Positions 39,459 through 48,646 of a DNA stretch of 64,000 bases are shown here, piece by piece. Every line of letters starts with the position of its first letter. Within the stretch, counting starts at the first letter, position 1. The notes under the pieces are model-generated. The model was given only the letters and a program-made list of their open reading frames with translations. It was not told the origin of the DNA and searched no databases. A program made the translations under genes and the position numbers. The DNA lies in the NCBI GenBank assembly GCA_965198415.1, contig CBDAPN010000029.1, positions 496,001-560,000 of the forward strand, given 5' to 3'. Origin of the DNA: Endozoicomonas sp965198415 (GTDB lineage Bacteria > Pseudomonadota > Gammaproteobacteria > Pseudomonadales > Endozoicomonadaceae).

Positions 39459-40751
39459 ATGAGTAAAACGAATTTTAATCAGGATCTTATCCAGTTCCTC
39501 AACGACTCCCCCACACCTTATCACGCCGTCAGCTGTATGGTGGCGAAACTGCAAGCTGCCGGTTTTAAACCATTAAATGAAAGCGACACCTGGCAATTAA
39601 AATCAGGGGAAAAATATTACGTCACCCGCAGCGGAGCCTCCATAATCGCCTTCACCCTCGGCAAGCCGGAACTGGGTGCACGGATGGTTGGCGCCCACAC
39701 GGACTCTCCCTGCCTGAAGGTCAAACCACAACCAGAAATCAGTAACCAGAGCTATTTTCAGTTGGGGGTAGAAGTCTATGGAGGCGCACTGTTAAACCCA
39801 TGGTTTGACCGGGATCTCTCCCTTGCCGGGCGAGTACAATACCTTGACCAAGACCAGCAGCTACAGCAGCAGCTCATCAACTTTGAACGACCGATTGCCA
39901 TTATTCCAAGCCTTGCTATCCATCTTGACCGGGAAGCGAACAAAAACCGCAGCGTAAACCCACAAACGGACATTCCACCGATTCTCTTCCAGCTAGACAA
40001 CGATGAGAAAGGCTGTTTTCGAGAGGTACTCAAAGCGGAACTGATTCGCACTGGGTGCTCAGACTGCCAAGAGGTCATCGAATACGACCTCTCATTCTAT
40101 GACACCCAAAGCGCAGCGGTGATCGGACTGAAAGAAGACTTCATCGCCAGTGCCCGACTGGACAACCTACTCAGCTGCTACGTTGGACTTGAATCCCTTC
40201 TCAAACACGACGACTCCGGCGCCACGGCTCTTTTGGTCTGTAACGACCACGAAGAAGTTGGCAGTGTTTCCGCCTCCGGAGCTCAGGGGCCATTTTTGAA
40301 AAATGTGCTGGAGCGCATTTACGGTACCGGTGAATCGCTGACCCAAGCTATGAGCCGCTCCATGCTGATCTCCACCGACAACGCCCACGGCATTCACCCC
40401 AATTACGCCAATAAACACGATAAACACCACGCCCCAAAGCTAAACCAGGGGGCCGTAATCAAAGTCAATGCCAACCAGCGCTACGCCACCAGCGATGAAA
40501 GTGCTGCCGTGTATCGTATGCTGTGTGGCAACCGTAAGGTGCAACACTTTGTTACCCGCACCGACATGGGTTGTGGCAGCACAATAGGCCCACTAACAGC
40601 GGGTATATTAGGGGTTCGCACGTTAGATTTGGGGCTGCCGACTTTTGCCATGCACTCCATCCGAGAGCTGGCAGGCGTGGAAGATGCCCAAGAGTTAAGC
40701 AAAACTCTCGCCCGCTTTATGGCAACGGCCACATTACCATTTTCTAGTTAA
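39459..40751 (+). CDS. apeB: M18 family aminopeptidase
   Basis: 430 residues, the family length. Metal-binding and catalytic segments are visible: GAHTDSPCLKVKP near residue 78, DNDEKGCF, SARLDNLLS with the bridging Asp near residue 230, CNDHEEVGS with the general base Glu-Glu near 263-264, STDNAHGIHPNY near 310, and the final AMHSIRE His. The enzyme is a cytosolic dodecameric zinc aminopeptidase that prefers acidic N-terminal residues. The start ATG 39459 is preceded by a weak AAGG-type site. Stands alone. Confidence 0.95.
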   Translation: MSKTNFNQDLIQFLNDSPTPYHAVSCMVAKLQAAGFKPLNESDTWQLKSGEKYYVTRSGASIIAFTLGKPELGARMVGAHTDSPCLKVKPQPEISNQSYFQLGVEVYGGALLNPWFDRDLSLAGRVQYLDQDQQLQQQLINFERPIAIIPSLAIHLDREANKNRSVNPQTDIPPILFQLDNDEKGCFREVLKAELIRTGCSDCQEVIEYDLSFYDTQSAAVIGLKEDFIASARLDNLLSCYVGLESLLKHDDSGATALLVCNDHEEVGSVSASGAQGPFLKNVLERIYGTGESLTQAMSRSMLISTDNAHGIHPNYANKHDKHHAPKLNQGAVIKVNANQRYATSDESAAVYRMLCGNRKVQHFVTRTDMGCGSTIGPLTAGILGVRTLDLGLPTFAMHSIRELAGVEDAQELSKTLARFMATATLPFSS

Positions 40752-41464
40752 CCTTCAGCGCTGGCTTTGACAAAAAAGCCAGCCACCTTAAAAGCGTTGA
40801 GAGAATAGCGCCGGTTGAGCCTCATTAACGTTAACTGAAGCATCAAAGCAGAACACTCCTTTACAATTGAGCAACAGAAGGCTGCAACACAAGTACAATT
40901 TCAGAATCCTTAAATTTAGTCGATAGTGCTAGTCTTATTAAATCGACCGACCAGACACTCCAGACAGGCACTCCATGAAATCTCAACCCCAAAGCCAGCC
41001 CAAACTCCACGGCATTGGCAAAAAAAACGCACTTCTCTCAATTCACCGCAGCACAATTAACCCAATAAAGCCCTTGCTAAAAGCCACAACCAACTTGCCC
41101 GCACGTAAACCAGTTGATGAAAGCGGTGGTTTTATCAAAGGTTACAATTGAGGCTGACGGCTACACTCCACTTGGCAAACCACCATTAGTAAACCACTGC
41201 GGGTGGAGACAACCAATCGGTTGATAGGCCGCTACTCACCACTGAACAACAACCTATGACCTTAATACTCTGACCAGTCTTTCGCCGACATCGACCGGCA
41301 ATAACTGTCATCTGTCGGATGACTGTATTATGCTGTAGAAAGCCTTATCGATACGCAAGAGTATAACCACCCATGCATTAACTTGAGATACGGCGATTAT
41401 TTCAGCCGCCACAAGCCAGGACGGCACACCTCAACAGACAGTATGAAACGGAGCCAAAGCCTCT
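40752..41464. other. intergenic region with one doubtful small frame
   Basis: 713 bp between two plus-strand genes. Apart from the small frame at 40975-41151 listed separately, I find no gene or RNA. Short inverted repeats such as TCATCTG...CGGATGA near 41307-41325 occur. The prc promoter should be in the last part. Confidence 0.4.
40975..41151 (+). CDS. possible small basic protein, 58 residues
   Basis: ATG 40975 to TGA 41149-41151. The protein is basic and Gln/Pro/Lys-rich (MKSQPQSQPKLHGIGKKNAL start, GGFIKGYN end). It has no recognised domain, and only a poor ribosome binding site (CAGGCA) precedes it. It is the only plausible frame in a 713-bp gap. Could be a real small protein or chance. 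Confidence 0.2.
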   Translation: MKSQPQSQPKLHGIGKKNALLSIHRSTINPIKPLLKATTNLPARKPVDESGGFIKGYN

Positions 41465-43600
41465 ATGATATCGAAACTGCAGCCAGCCAAAAGGTTCCTG
41501 GTGTTCTTTTTGTCGCTGCTTTTCACAGTACTTCTCACCAGCTCGCTAATCAGTAACGTTGCTCTTGGTGAATACAAAAACATCAACCAACCCGTTCCCG
41601 CTCTGAGCCCCACCCTGCAGCAGGCGATTGCCAGTGTTCATGTGGTACAACTGCTCTCCAGAAGCCATTACCGCAAAATTCCCCTTGACCAAAAAAATGC
41701 TGAAAAAGTATTTGATCGCTATCTTGAACGGCTCGACCCTAATCGCAGCTTTTTCCTGCAAAGTGATATTCAGGAATTCGCTCCGTATCGGAAAAAACTA
41801 GTTGAATCCCTCAAAAGCGGCGACCTTAACCCCGCCTTTGCCATGTTCAATCGCTACCGTGAGCGCGCCGAACAGCGAGCACACTACATGCTGAAGCTCA
41901 TCAATAAAGGCGTCAAAAACCTCAACTTCAAGAAAAAGGACGACTTGATTATTGAGCGCAAAGACGAGCCTTGGCTGGCCAATAAAGCGGCACAGCATCG
42001 ACTGTGGAATAAGCAGTTTAAGGACAGCGTACTAAGCCAAAAACTCAACAATAAAACCGATGAAGAAATCCTAAAGCAGTTACGCCGGCGCAACACCAAC
42101 CTGCTGCGTCGATTGCACCAAAGTAAAAGCGAAGACGCTTTTCAGACTTACATTAATGCCTTTGCCGGCATATACGACCCCCATACCCAATACTTTTCCC
42201 CCCAAACGGCAGAAAACTTCGACATCAATATGAGCCTGTCGCTCGAAGGCATCGGTGCCGTGTTGTCTGCTGAAGACGAATACACCCAAGTGGTCAGCGT
42301 CATTCCCGGTGGACCGGCGGAAAAAGCAGGTCAACTCAAACCCGGCGATAAAATTATCAGCGTCGGTCAGGGCAAAAAAGGCCACCTTGAAGATGTCGTT
42401 GGCATGCGTCTGGACGACGTGGTCAAACAGATTCGGGGTAAAAAACACACCATGGTTCGGCTGGAAATCATCCCCGGCAGCAGTAAAGACAACAGTACTA
42501 AGGTCTACGAGATCATCCGTGACCGGGTCAAACTGGAAGAGCAGGATGCCTCAAGCAAAGTCATTGATGTCACCATGAATGGCAAAACGAGCCGTATTGG
42601 CGTCATTGAGCTACCCACCTTCTACATCGACTTCAAAGCGGCTCAGGCCGGAGACCCCAATTATAAAAGCACGACCCGCGACGTAAGAAAACTGCTGAAA
42701 AACCTGAAAAAACAGAAAATAGACGGCCTGATTGTCGACCTGCGCGGCAACGGAGGCGGCTCACTGCAAGAAGCGAACGAATTAACCGGCCTGTTTATTG
42801 ATAAAGGCCCAACAGTGGTGGTTCGCAACAACAGAGGTCTCTCTGAAAAACAGGACGACCCAGACCCAGCCCAGCTCTACGACGGCCCGATGGTTGTCAT
42901 GATCGACCGCCTCAGCGCCTCCGCCTCAGAAATTTTTGCCGGTGCCATGCAAGATTACGGCCGGGCATTGATCGTCGGTAGCCAAAGCTACGGCAAAGGG
43001 ACCGTACAGAGCATCCAACCCCTTAACCACGGACAACTGAAGCTGACACTGGCGAAGTTCTACCGCGTCTCAGGCCAGAGCACACAGAACCGCGGCGTCA
43101 TTCCCGACATCACTTTTCCATCGCTGTATGATGGCCGCGAGATTGGTGAAGACACCTTGCCAGATGCGCTACCCTGGGACACCATTCCTGCGGTCTCTTA
43201 CCGTCCTTACACCAACTTTGCGCCACTACTGCCAAAACTGCGCAAAAAACACGACAATCGCACCTTCAAGAATGCCGACTTCGTCTACCTGCGTGAAATG
43301 AAGGATTATTTCGAATATTACGAAAACCAGAAGCTGGTATCGCTGAATAAGGATAAACGACAACTCGAACTACAAACCATGCGCAGCAAGCGTCTGGCGA
43401 TTGAGAACCGGCTAAGAAAGACCCGTGGGCAGTCGTTATTAAATAACCTTGATGAGCTGGAAAAAGCCAATGAAGAGGAGCTGGCGCAAAAGAAAAAAGA
43501 TAAAAAGCCCGACGCTTTCTTACAAGAAGCCGGTATGATTCTCAGTGATCTGGCCAAAGCCACGAACAACCGACAGCTCTTTACCCGTCGCGGTAACTGA
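41465..43600 (+). CDS. prc: carboxy-terminal (tail-specific) protease Prc
   Basis: 711 residues. N-terminal signal anchor (FLVFFLSLLFTVLLTSSLISNVA), a long N-terminal domain (GIYDPHTQYFSPQTAENF), a PDZ domain around 255-345 (IGAVLSAEDEYTQVVSVIPGGPAEKAG), and the S41 protease core. The Ser-Lys dyad is Ser486 in SASASEIFAGAM and Lys511 in YGKGTVQ, matching the E. coli pair. It degrades periplasmic proteins with nonpolar C-termini and processes FtsI. An intrinsic terminator follows at 43629. Confidence 0.96.
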   Translation: MISKLQPAKRFLVFFLSLLFTVLLTSSLISNVALGEYKNINQPVPALSPTLQQAIASVHVVQLLSRSHYRKIPLDQKNAEKVFDRYLERLDPNRSFFLQSDIQEFAPYRKKLVESLKSGDLNPAFAMFNRYRERAEQRAHYMLKLINKGVKNLNFKKKDDLIIERKDEPWLANKAAQHRLWNKQFKDSVLSQKLNNKTDEEILKQLRRRNTNLLRRLHQSKSEDAFQTYINAFAGIYDPHTQYFSPQTAENFDINMSLSLEGIGAVLSAEDEYTQVVSVIPGGPAEKAGQLKPGDKIISVGQGKKGHLEDVVGMRLDDVVKQIRGKKHTMVRLEIIPGSSKDNSTKVYEIIRDRVKLEEQDASSKVIDVTMNGKTSRIGVIELPTFYIDFKAAQAGDPNYKSTTRDVRKLLKNLKKQKIDGLIVDLRGNGGGSLQEANELTGLFIDKGPTVVVRNNRGLSEKQDDPDPAQLYDGPMVVMIDRLSASASEIFAGAMQDYGRALIVGSQSYGKGTVQSIQPLNHGQLKLTLAKFYRVSGQSTQNRGVIPDITFPSLYDGREIGEDTLPDALPWDTIPAVSYRPYTNFAPLLPKLRKKHDNRTFKNADFVYLREMKDYFEYYENQKLVSLNKDKRQLELQTMRSKRLAIENRLRKTRGQSLLNNLDELEKANEEELAQKKKDKKPDAFLQEAGMILSDLAKATNNRQLFTRRGN

Positions 43601-43628
43601 TCACTTCTGACAAACCCTCGACATTGAC

Positions 43629-43655
43629 AAGCCCGCTAATTGCGGGCTTTTTTAT
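43629..43655 (+). terminator. intrinsic terminator after prc
   Basis: GCCCGC (43631-43636), loop TAATT, GCGGGC (43642-43647), then TTTTTTA. It lies 30 bp after the prc stop. Confidence 0.9.
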
Positions 43656-43711
43656 TGTTGCTAACGGGTCTATCTTTAACATTAACGCCAGTCCTGACGA
43701 GGAGGCCTCAG

Positions 43712-43942
43712 ATGGATAAACCATTCAATGATCTCGCTACGTTGTTTCACCAGCTTGGCCTAAACACTGACACGAAAGCGATTGACCACTTTCTCAAACA
43801 CCACTCACTTAAACATCACGAAAAACTCGAAAACGCCACTTTTTGGAACAGTGCCCAGCGCGCTTTTTTTGTGGAAGAAAAGCAAAACGATGCCAACTGG
43901 TGTGAAGTGATCGACGAACTTGATGCACGACTGCGGCATTAG
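43712..43942 (+). CDS. DUF2789 family protein
   Basis: 76 residues from ATG 43712, which has a strong GAGGAGG site upstream; a longer frame from 43640 overlaps the terminator and is rejected. The DUF2789 pattern is clear: FNDLATLFHQLGL, an IDHFLKHH..L block, AFWNSAQRAFFVEEKQNDANW-like run and a final LDARLR. Members are small proteins of unknown function common in gammaproteobacteria. Confidence 0.85.
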   Translation: MDKPFNDLATLFHQLGLNTDTKAIDHFLKHHSLKHHEKLENATFWNSAQRAFFVEEKQNDANWCEVIDELDARLRH

Positions 43943-44046
43943 ATTGCCCGGACTGTAATGGCAGCAACCGCCCGGGTCGAGGTTATTCTCACCTACTGAT
44001 ACCCATGATTCACAGCTGAAGGGTTGGTTGCCAGCCTTTTGCTGCC

Positions 44047-45264
44047 CTAGTGCGTTACAGAAACATCCCCTAACACTTTGGCAATACTGGCGCGGGACAA
44101 CTGCCCCTGCAAGTGGCCATCGTCGTCCACCACCGGCAGTGGGAAGTCGGTATCGAGGGTGTCCGGTATCACCGCTTCTAACAGTGAATCCGCCTGAATT
44201 GTCGGTACCGTTTCAAGCAAAATGGAGCTCACCCGCCGTTGGCTGCCCTTTTTCAGCGCCTGCTCCAAAGTCTGCTGCTGCACCACGCCCTGATAGCCCT
44301 CGTCATTGACGTAGTAACCAAAGTCCTCTGACGTCTTTTTCATCTGCTTCAACGCTTCATCAATGGTTTCAGCGGTGATACGACACCCGGGGGGCTTCAT
44401 CACCGTTTCAACAGTCAAGGCCCGGGCACGATTGACATCTTTAACAAAAGCTTCCACGTATTCAGTGGCCGGATTAAGCAGAATATCTTCCGGAGCACCC
44501 TGCTGTACCAGCTCCCCGTCTTTTAAAATGGCAATGCGATCCCCAAGCCTTAACGCTTCATCCAGATCATGGGTAATAAAAACAATGGTTTTGTGCAGCT
44601 TACTTTGCAGTTCAATTAGCTGATCTTGCATCTCACTGCGAATCAGTGGGTCCAGCGCCGAAAACGCTTCATCCATTAACAGTATTTCAGCATCGGTACA
44701 AAGCGCCCTAGCGAGCCCGACCCGCTGCTGCTGACCGCCAGATAACTGCGCCGGATACTGCTGACCATAGCCAGACAAACCGACGGTATCGAGCCATTTT
44801 GCCGCCTTTTCCAGTCGACTGGCTCTGGCAACACCCTGCACCGACAAGCCGTAGGCGACGTTATCAATCACCGTGCGGTGGGGCATCAGGCCAAAGCGCT
44901 GAAAAACCATAGACATTTTTTGTCGTCTGAATGTTTCAAGCTCTTTGGCACTCAGTCTGGTGATATCCACACCTTCGACCAGAATCTCACCCTCAGTAGG
45001 CTCAATCAGGCGGTTAAAATGGCGGATCAGCGTCGACTTTCCAGAGCCGGACAACCCCATGATGACAAAAATCTCACCCGCATTAACCTCAAGATTGATA
45101 TCCCGAAGCCCAAGGGTATGGCCACTGTCGGCAAGGATTTGATCCTTGGACTCCCCTTGATGCACCCGCGGCATCACCTTTTCTGGCTGCTGACCAAATA
45201 ACTTATACAGGCCACGAATCTGTATCAAAGGCGGTTTTTTATCGGCTTTATTCATTTTACCCAT
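44047..45264 (-). CDS. proV: glycine betaine/proline ABC transporter ATP-binding protein
   Basis: 405 residues from ATG 45264 (MGKMNKADKK), which overlaps the proW stop by 8 bp (ATGGGTAA). Walker A is GLSGSGKST, the Q-loop and LSGGQQQRVGLARAL signature follow, and Walker B is ILLMDEAFSALD. After the ATPase come two CBS repeats (about 285-400), the ionic-strength sensing module of betaine importers. It powers uptake of compatible solutes. Third gene of proX-proW-proV. Confidence 0.95.
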   Translation of the reverse strand: MGKMNKADKKPPLIQIRGLYKLFGQQPEKVMPRVHQGESKDQILADSGHTLGLRDINLEVNAGEIFVIMGLSGSGKSTLIRHFNRLIEPTEGEILVEGVDITRLSAKELETFRRQKMSMVFQRFGLMPHRTVIDNVAYGLSVQGVARASRLEKAAKWLDTVGLSGYGQQYPAQLSGGQQQRVGLARALCTDAEILLMDEAFSALDPLIRSEMQDQLIELQSKLHKTIVFITHDLDEALRLGDRIAILKDGELVQQGAPEDILLNPATEYVEAFVKDVNRARALTVETVMKPPGCRITAETIDEALKQMKKTSEDFGYYVNDEGYQGVVQQQTLEQALKKGSQRRVSSILLETVPTIQADSLLEAVIPDTLDTDFPLPVVDDDGHLQGQLSRASIAKVLGDVSVTH

Positions 45265-46156
45265 GCTCAATACCTCCCAGATGTTTCTGGGTTCTGCGGG
45301 CGTAAGCTTGAGAGACCCGGTCAAAAATAATTGCCAATGCCACAATGGCCAGACCATTTAACAGGCCAAGAGTGAAGTACTGATTAGTAATCGACTTCAG
45401 CACCGGCTGCCCCAACCCTTTAACGCCAATCATCGAAGCAATAACCACCATGGCCAACGCCATCATAATGGTTTGATTAATACCCGCCATGATGTTGGGC
45501 ATAGCCAAAGGCAACTGCACCCCTAACAGGCGCTGCAACGGGCTGGCGCCGTAAGCAGTGGCGGCTTCAAGCACCTCTTTATCCACCAACCGAATGCCCA
45601 GGTTAGTGAGTCGAATTACCGGCGGAATGGCATAGATCACCACAGCAATCACCCCGGGAATTTTGCCAATGCCCAACAGCATCACCACTGGAATCAGATA
45701 GACAAAGGCCGGCATGGTTTGCATCACATCAAGCATTGGCGTGACGACACTTTGCACCCGGTCAGAGCGCGCCATGGCAATGCCGATGGGAATGCCCAGC
45801 AACAGCGACAACAGTGTGCAGACGGTGATCATACTCAGTGTACGCATGGTGTTTTCCCACATACCAAAGTAACCAATCAGCAGCAGTGAGCCAACCACCC
45901 CAAGACAGAGCTTCCACGAACGACCGACGACGTACACCAGCGCAGTCAATGCGACCATTACCAACCACCACGGTGTGCTGATCAGCAGGTCTTCAAACCA
46001 GATCAGAAAAGAGAGTAACGGATCAAAAAAAGATTCAATGAGGTCGCCGTATTCACGGGAAAATGACCGGTAAGCGCCATCTAATGTTTTGCGTAGGGCA
46101 ATTAGGTCGCTGCGCTCCATATCCGGAAACTCAGTTAACCACGATTCTTTAGCCAT
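45257..46156 (-). CDS. proW: glycine betaine/proline ABC transporter permease
   Basis: 299 residues with about six TM helices. The permease EAA motif is EAATAYGASPLQRLLGVQLPLAMPN near residues 195-220 (given in continuous family order), followed by INQTIMMALAMVVIASMIG. A long cytoplasmic N-terminus precedes TM1. It forms the channel with ProV and receives substrate from ProX. It follows proX by 87 bp. Confidence 0.95.
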   Translation of the reverse strand: MAKESWLTEFPDMERSDLIALRKTLDGAYRSFSREYGDLIESFFDPLLSFLIWFEDLLISTPWWLVMVALTALVYVVGRSWKLCLGVVGSLLLIGYFGMWENTMRTLSMITVCTLLSLLLGIPIGIAMARSDRVQSVVTPMLDVMQTMPAFVYLIPVVMLLGIGKIPGVIAVVIYAIPPVIRLTNLGIRLVDKEVLEAATAYGASPLQRLLGVQLPLAMPNIMAGINQTIMMALAMVVIASMIGVKGLGQPVLKSITNQYFTLGLLNGLAIVALAIIFDRVSQAYARRTQKHLGGIEHG

Positions 46157-46243
46157 ACACTTAAATCCTTTGCATCTTTAACATGGCAGTGACCGCAGGG
46201 GCCACCATTATAAAACAGGTATCGACCATAGAGCTGCCACCAA

Positions 46244-47257
46244 TTAAAGAGCCGCCAACTTCTTTTTTATCTGCACGACAATATCGCTAGAAAACCACTC
46301 GGACCAGACAGCCTCGTAATTCAGCAAAAAGTGTTCCATGGCAATTTCACCATCGGCCTGATTTTCTTCCATCCAAGCCAGCAACTCATTCATCTGCTGA
46401 TTGGTAAACGAGCGCTTGCCCAAGTACTCATAAGCCTCAGGTGCTTTAACGGCAAAAGCCTCGGTGGTGATGGTGTTTACCGGCGAGGGCGGGTACATGG
46501 TCACTTTCGGTGACTCACAATCCTCTTTGGCGGTACAGTTAAGATACTCATCAAGATCCACTCCAGACCCAAAATCCACCTTTACCATTTCGTACTTACC
46601 CAAAATAGCCGACGGTGCCCAGTAATAACCAAACCACGCCTCGCCCCGCTCATACGCCTTAGCAATGGCGCCGGACATCCCCGCACCGGAGCCCGGATCA
46701 ATCAGCTCAAAGCCCTCTTCTTCCAACTCCAACGCCCGAAAAAGATTCCCGGAGTTGATCTGGCAGTTCCAGCCGGCGGGGCAGCCGTAAAAAGCTGAGA
46801 GCCTTGAGTCTTCCGGATGGGTAAACAGGGCGGCGTTCTTTTTAATGCCATCAATGGTCTGCAACGTCGGATCTTTTTCAACCATGTACTTCGGCACCCA
46901 AAACCCCTCTTCGCCACCTTCTGACAAAGAGTTACCGGCGTAACGCAGACGCTTTTCTGCCACCCCTTTATCAAAGGCGGGTTTCATTGAGTTGCTCCAC
47001 ATTTCAGGGGCGATGTCCGGCTCGCCTTTTTCTACCATAGACGCACCGGTAGCCATGGTATTGCCAGGCACCAGCTCAACGTTACAGTTAAAAATACTTT
47101 CCAGAATGAACTGATCAACATGGGCCATCAGCGTTGCTGAATTCCAGTTCATGTCAGCCACCGTGACCTCACCACAATCGTCGGCCATTACATTTGGCGC
47201 GAAGGACAGCGCCAATACTGCAGCAACTCTGGGAGTAAAAAATCGATTAATCATCAT
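46244..47257 (-). CDS. proX: glycine betaine/proline-binding periplasmic protein
   Basis: 337 residues (MMINRFF start; the second ATG is equally possible). A signal peptide ends near APNVMA|DDCGEV. The mature OpuAC/ProX fold has the conserved VADMNWNSATLMAHV start, EMWSNS, YGCPAGWNCQI with paired cysteines, and AWFGYYWAPSAILG whose aromatic residues would cage the quaternary ammonium. The gene order X-W-V is the reverse of E. coli V-W-X and common in marine proteobacteria. It is the first gene of the operon, so its upstream region carries the control elements. Confidence 0.95.
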   Translation of the reverse strand: MMINRFFTPRVAAVLALSFAPNVMADDCGEVTVADMNWNSATLMAHVDQFILESIFNCNVELVPGNTMATGASMVEKGEPDIAPEMWSNSMKPAFDKGVAEKRLRYAGNSLSEGGEEGFWVPKYMVEKDPTLQTIDGIKKNAALFTHPEDSRLSAFYGCPAGWNCQINSGNLFRALELEEEGFELIDPGSGAGMSGAIAKAYERGEAWFGYYWAPSAILGKYEMVKVDFGSGVDLDEYLNCTAKEDCESPKVTMYPPSPVNTITTEAFAVKAPEAYEYLGKRSFTNQQMNELLAWMEENQADGEIAMEHFLLNYEAVWSEWFSSDIVVQIKKKLAAL

Positions 47258-47446
47258 CTAACCTTTCGCGATAAGTCCATATAACGCTGGATTGGATCAC
47301 CCCTTAGGCTCCTTGAAAATTGCGAATAAAAATTTCTACTGCCTGAATAAACGACACTTATAAGAGCAGACATTTTTAAACCAATTTAAAAATCTTGTCC
47401 TGAGGATTGCGTCAAACCGAAACCCAGCTGTGGAAATAACTTACAC

Positions 47447-47471
47447 ATCTAATAGTTAGATATCAAATTAT
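47447..47471. promoter_or_regulatory. candidate operator upstream of proX
   Basis: A perfect 15-bp dyad ATCTAA-TAG-TTAGAT (47447-47461) abuts TCAAATTAT (47463-47471). The same 9-mer occurs twice, inverted, in the marR-betT spacer (48463-48471 and 48478-48486). Position about 190-210 bp before proX is far for a classical operator. The rest of 47258-47850 holds no gene; a short GC-rich tandem motif (GCCTAGACGGG, twice, at about 47658-47683) is of unknown meaning. Confidence 0.4.
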
Positions 47472-47850
47472 TTTATAAGACTAATGCCTTATATGTGGTT
47501 AAAGAATAACCACCCTGTGGGTGCTTTGAGAATAAGCGACCCTTGCGCGACGATAGTAAATTAACCCTGAAAATTTGGGATTTTTTTGACAAAGAGAACC
47601 ACCACTGAGCAAAAAATCACGACTATTCAGGGTCAGTTCTTTGTGGTTTTGTGAGGGGTCGCCTAGACGGGATCGCCTAGACGGGGTAGACGGGGCTACT
47701 CTAAGGCGATGACTCATGCCGACAGGCGCTGCAATCTGCACAGCGTTGGCATACAGGAAACGGCGCGTACTTTTACACCTCAAGCACGACCATACACCGC
47801 TCTCTAAACGTGCAAATCTTACAATTCAAGAGCGGCGCTTACAAAAATAA

Positions 47851-48327
47851 CTAAGAGCCGGGACAACCAATCTCCAGCAACGGGGCTGCGTCTATAGATT
47901 CGGCATCCATCATCGCAGCAACACGCTGCAGTGATGAGAGCACCTGCGTCTTCTCCCAAGGCTCCAGCGCTTCAAAACGCTGAATAAACTCCTCATGCAA
48001 CAGCGTAGGAGCGTCAGCCAGAACCGAGCGCCCCAACTCGGTTAAGCGAGCGTTAACAATCCGTTTATCACTGACACTACGTACCCGTTCGACATAGCGC
48101 CGCTCTTCCAACCGATTAAGAATGGTTGTTACTGTTGCCTGACTCAAAGAGACATCCTGAGAAATCCGCTTAACGGTCACATCACCCAAATCGCTGATGG
48201 CTTTGAGCACCATAATTTGTGGTGTCGTCAAACCACACGCTTTGATCAATCGTTTTGAGTGCAAATCCGTTGCCCGAATAATACGCCTCAAAGTGATAAG
48301 TACATCAGTCCAATATGCCTCAGTCAT
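47851..48327 (-). CDS. MarR-family regulator, CosR/EctR-like
   Basis: 158 residues. The winged-helix MarR fold is clear: RRIIRATDLHSKRLIKACGLT, then PQIMVLKAISDLGDVTVKRI, SLSQATVTTILNRLE, RYVERVRSVSDKRIVNARLT. The TDLHSKRL segment and length match MarR proteins that repress compatible-solute genes in halophilic and marine bacteria (EctR, CosR). Its position between proXWV and a BCCT transporter supports that role. That it represses its neighbours is inference. Confidence 0.8.
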   Translation of the reverse strand: MTEAYWTDVLITLRRIIRATDLHSKRLIKACGLTTPQIMVLKAISDLGDVTVKRISQDVSLSQATVTTILNRLEERRYVERVRSVSDKRIVNARLTELGRSVLADAPTLLHEEFIQRFEALEPWEKTQVLSSLQRVAAMMDAESIDAAPLLEIGCPGS

Positions 48328-48462
48328 ACAATCTACTCAAAAGCCAAAAATAATGCTTACTAACCGATCATGACTTTTTGCCATGACTCACTGTCACCGC
48401 GACTCGTTTCCCGCGACGCTTTCGACTTCACCTTTTGCCACAAAACTGGCCACAAAACAAAC

Positions 48463-48486
48463 ATAATTTGATCTCTAATAATTTGA
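48463..48486. promoter_or_regulatory. paired 9-mer in the marR-betT divergent spacer
   Basis: ATAATTTGA occurs at 48463-48471 and 48478-48486, a 15-bp period, in the 319-bp spacer between two divergent genes. Its reverse complement is also upstream of proX. It is a candidate site for the adjacent MarR protein. The remaining spacer sequence (48328-48646) has no gene that I accept. Confidence 0.4.
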
Positions 48487-48646
48487 GTTGTAAGATGCGC
48501 AAGATTAAAAGCCGTAATCAGGATCACCCAATGCTTCCCGAGACACCCATGCCGGTAAAAGCTCACCATGCAGATCAGGCAACACACCAGCCACTCTCCT
48601 GACTGCCTCACCATCCAACCCTTACTATTAAGCAAGAGCCCAAGTC

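Noticed and set aside
43640..43711. N-terminal extension with a signal-peptide look for the DUF2789 gene
   Set aside because: It overlaps the prc terminator, while ATG 43712 has a strong GAGGAGG site and gives the normal family length.
47499..47783. 94-codon minus-strand frame in the proX-marR gap
   Set aside because: Reads through a small GC-rich tandem motif and has no protein-like pattern.
48360..48635. 91-codon minus-strand frame in the marR-betT spacer
   Set aside because: Occupies the regulatory spacer of two divergent genes and looks random.
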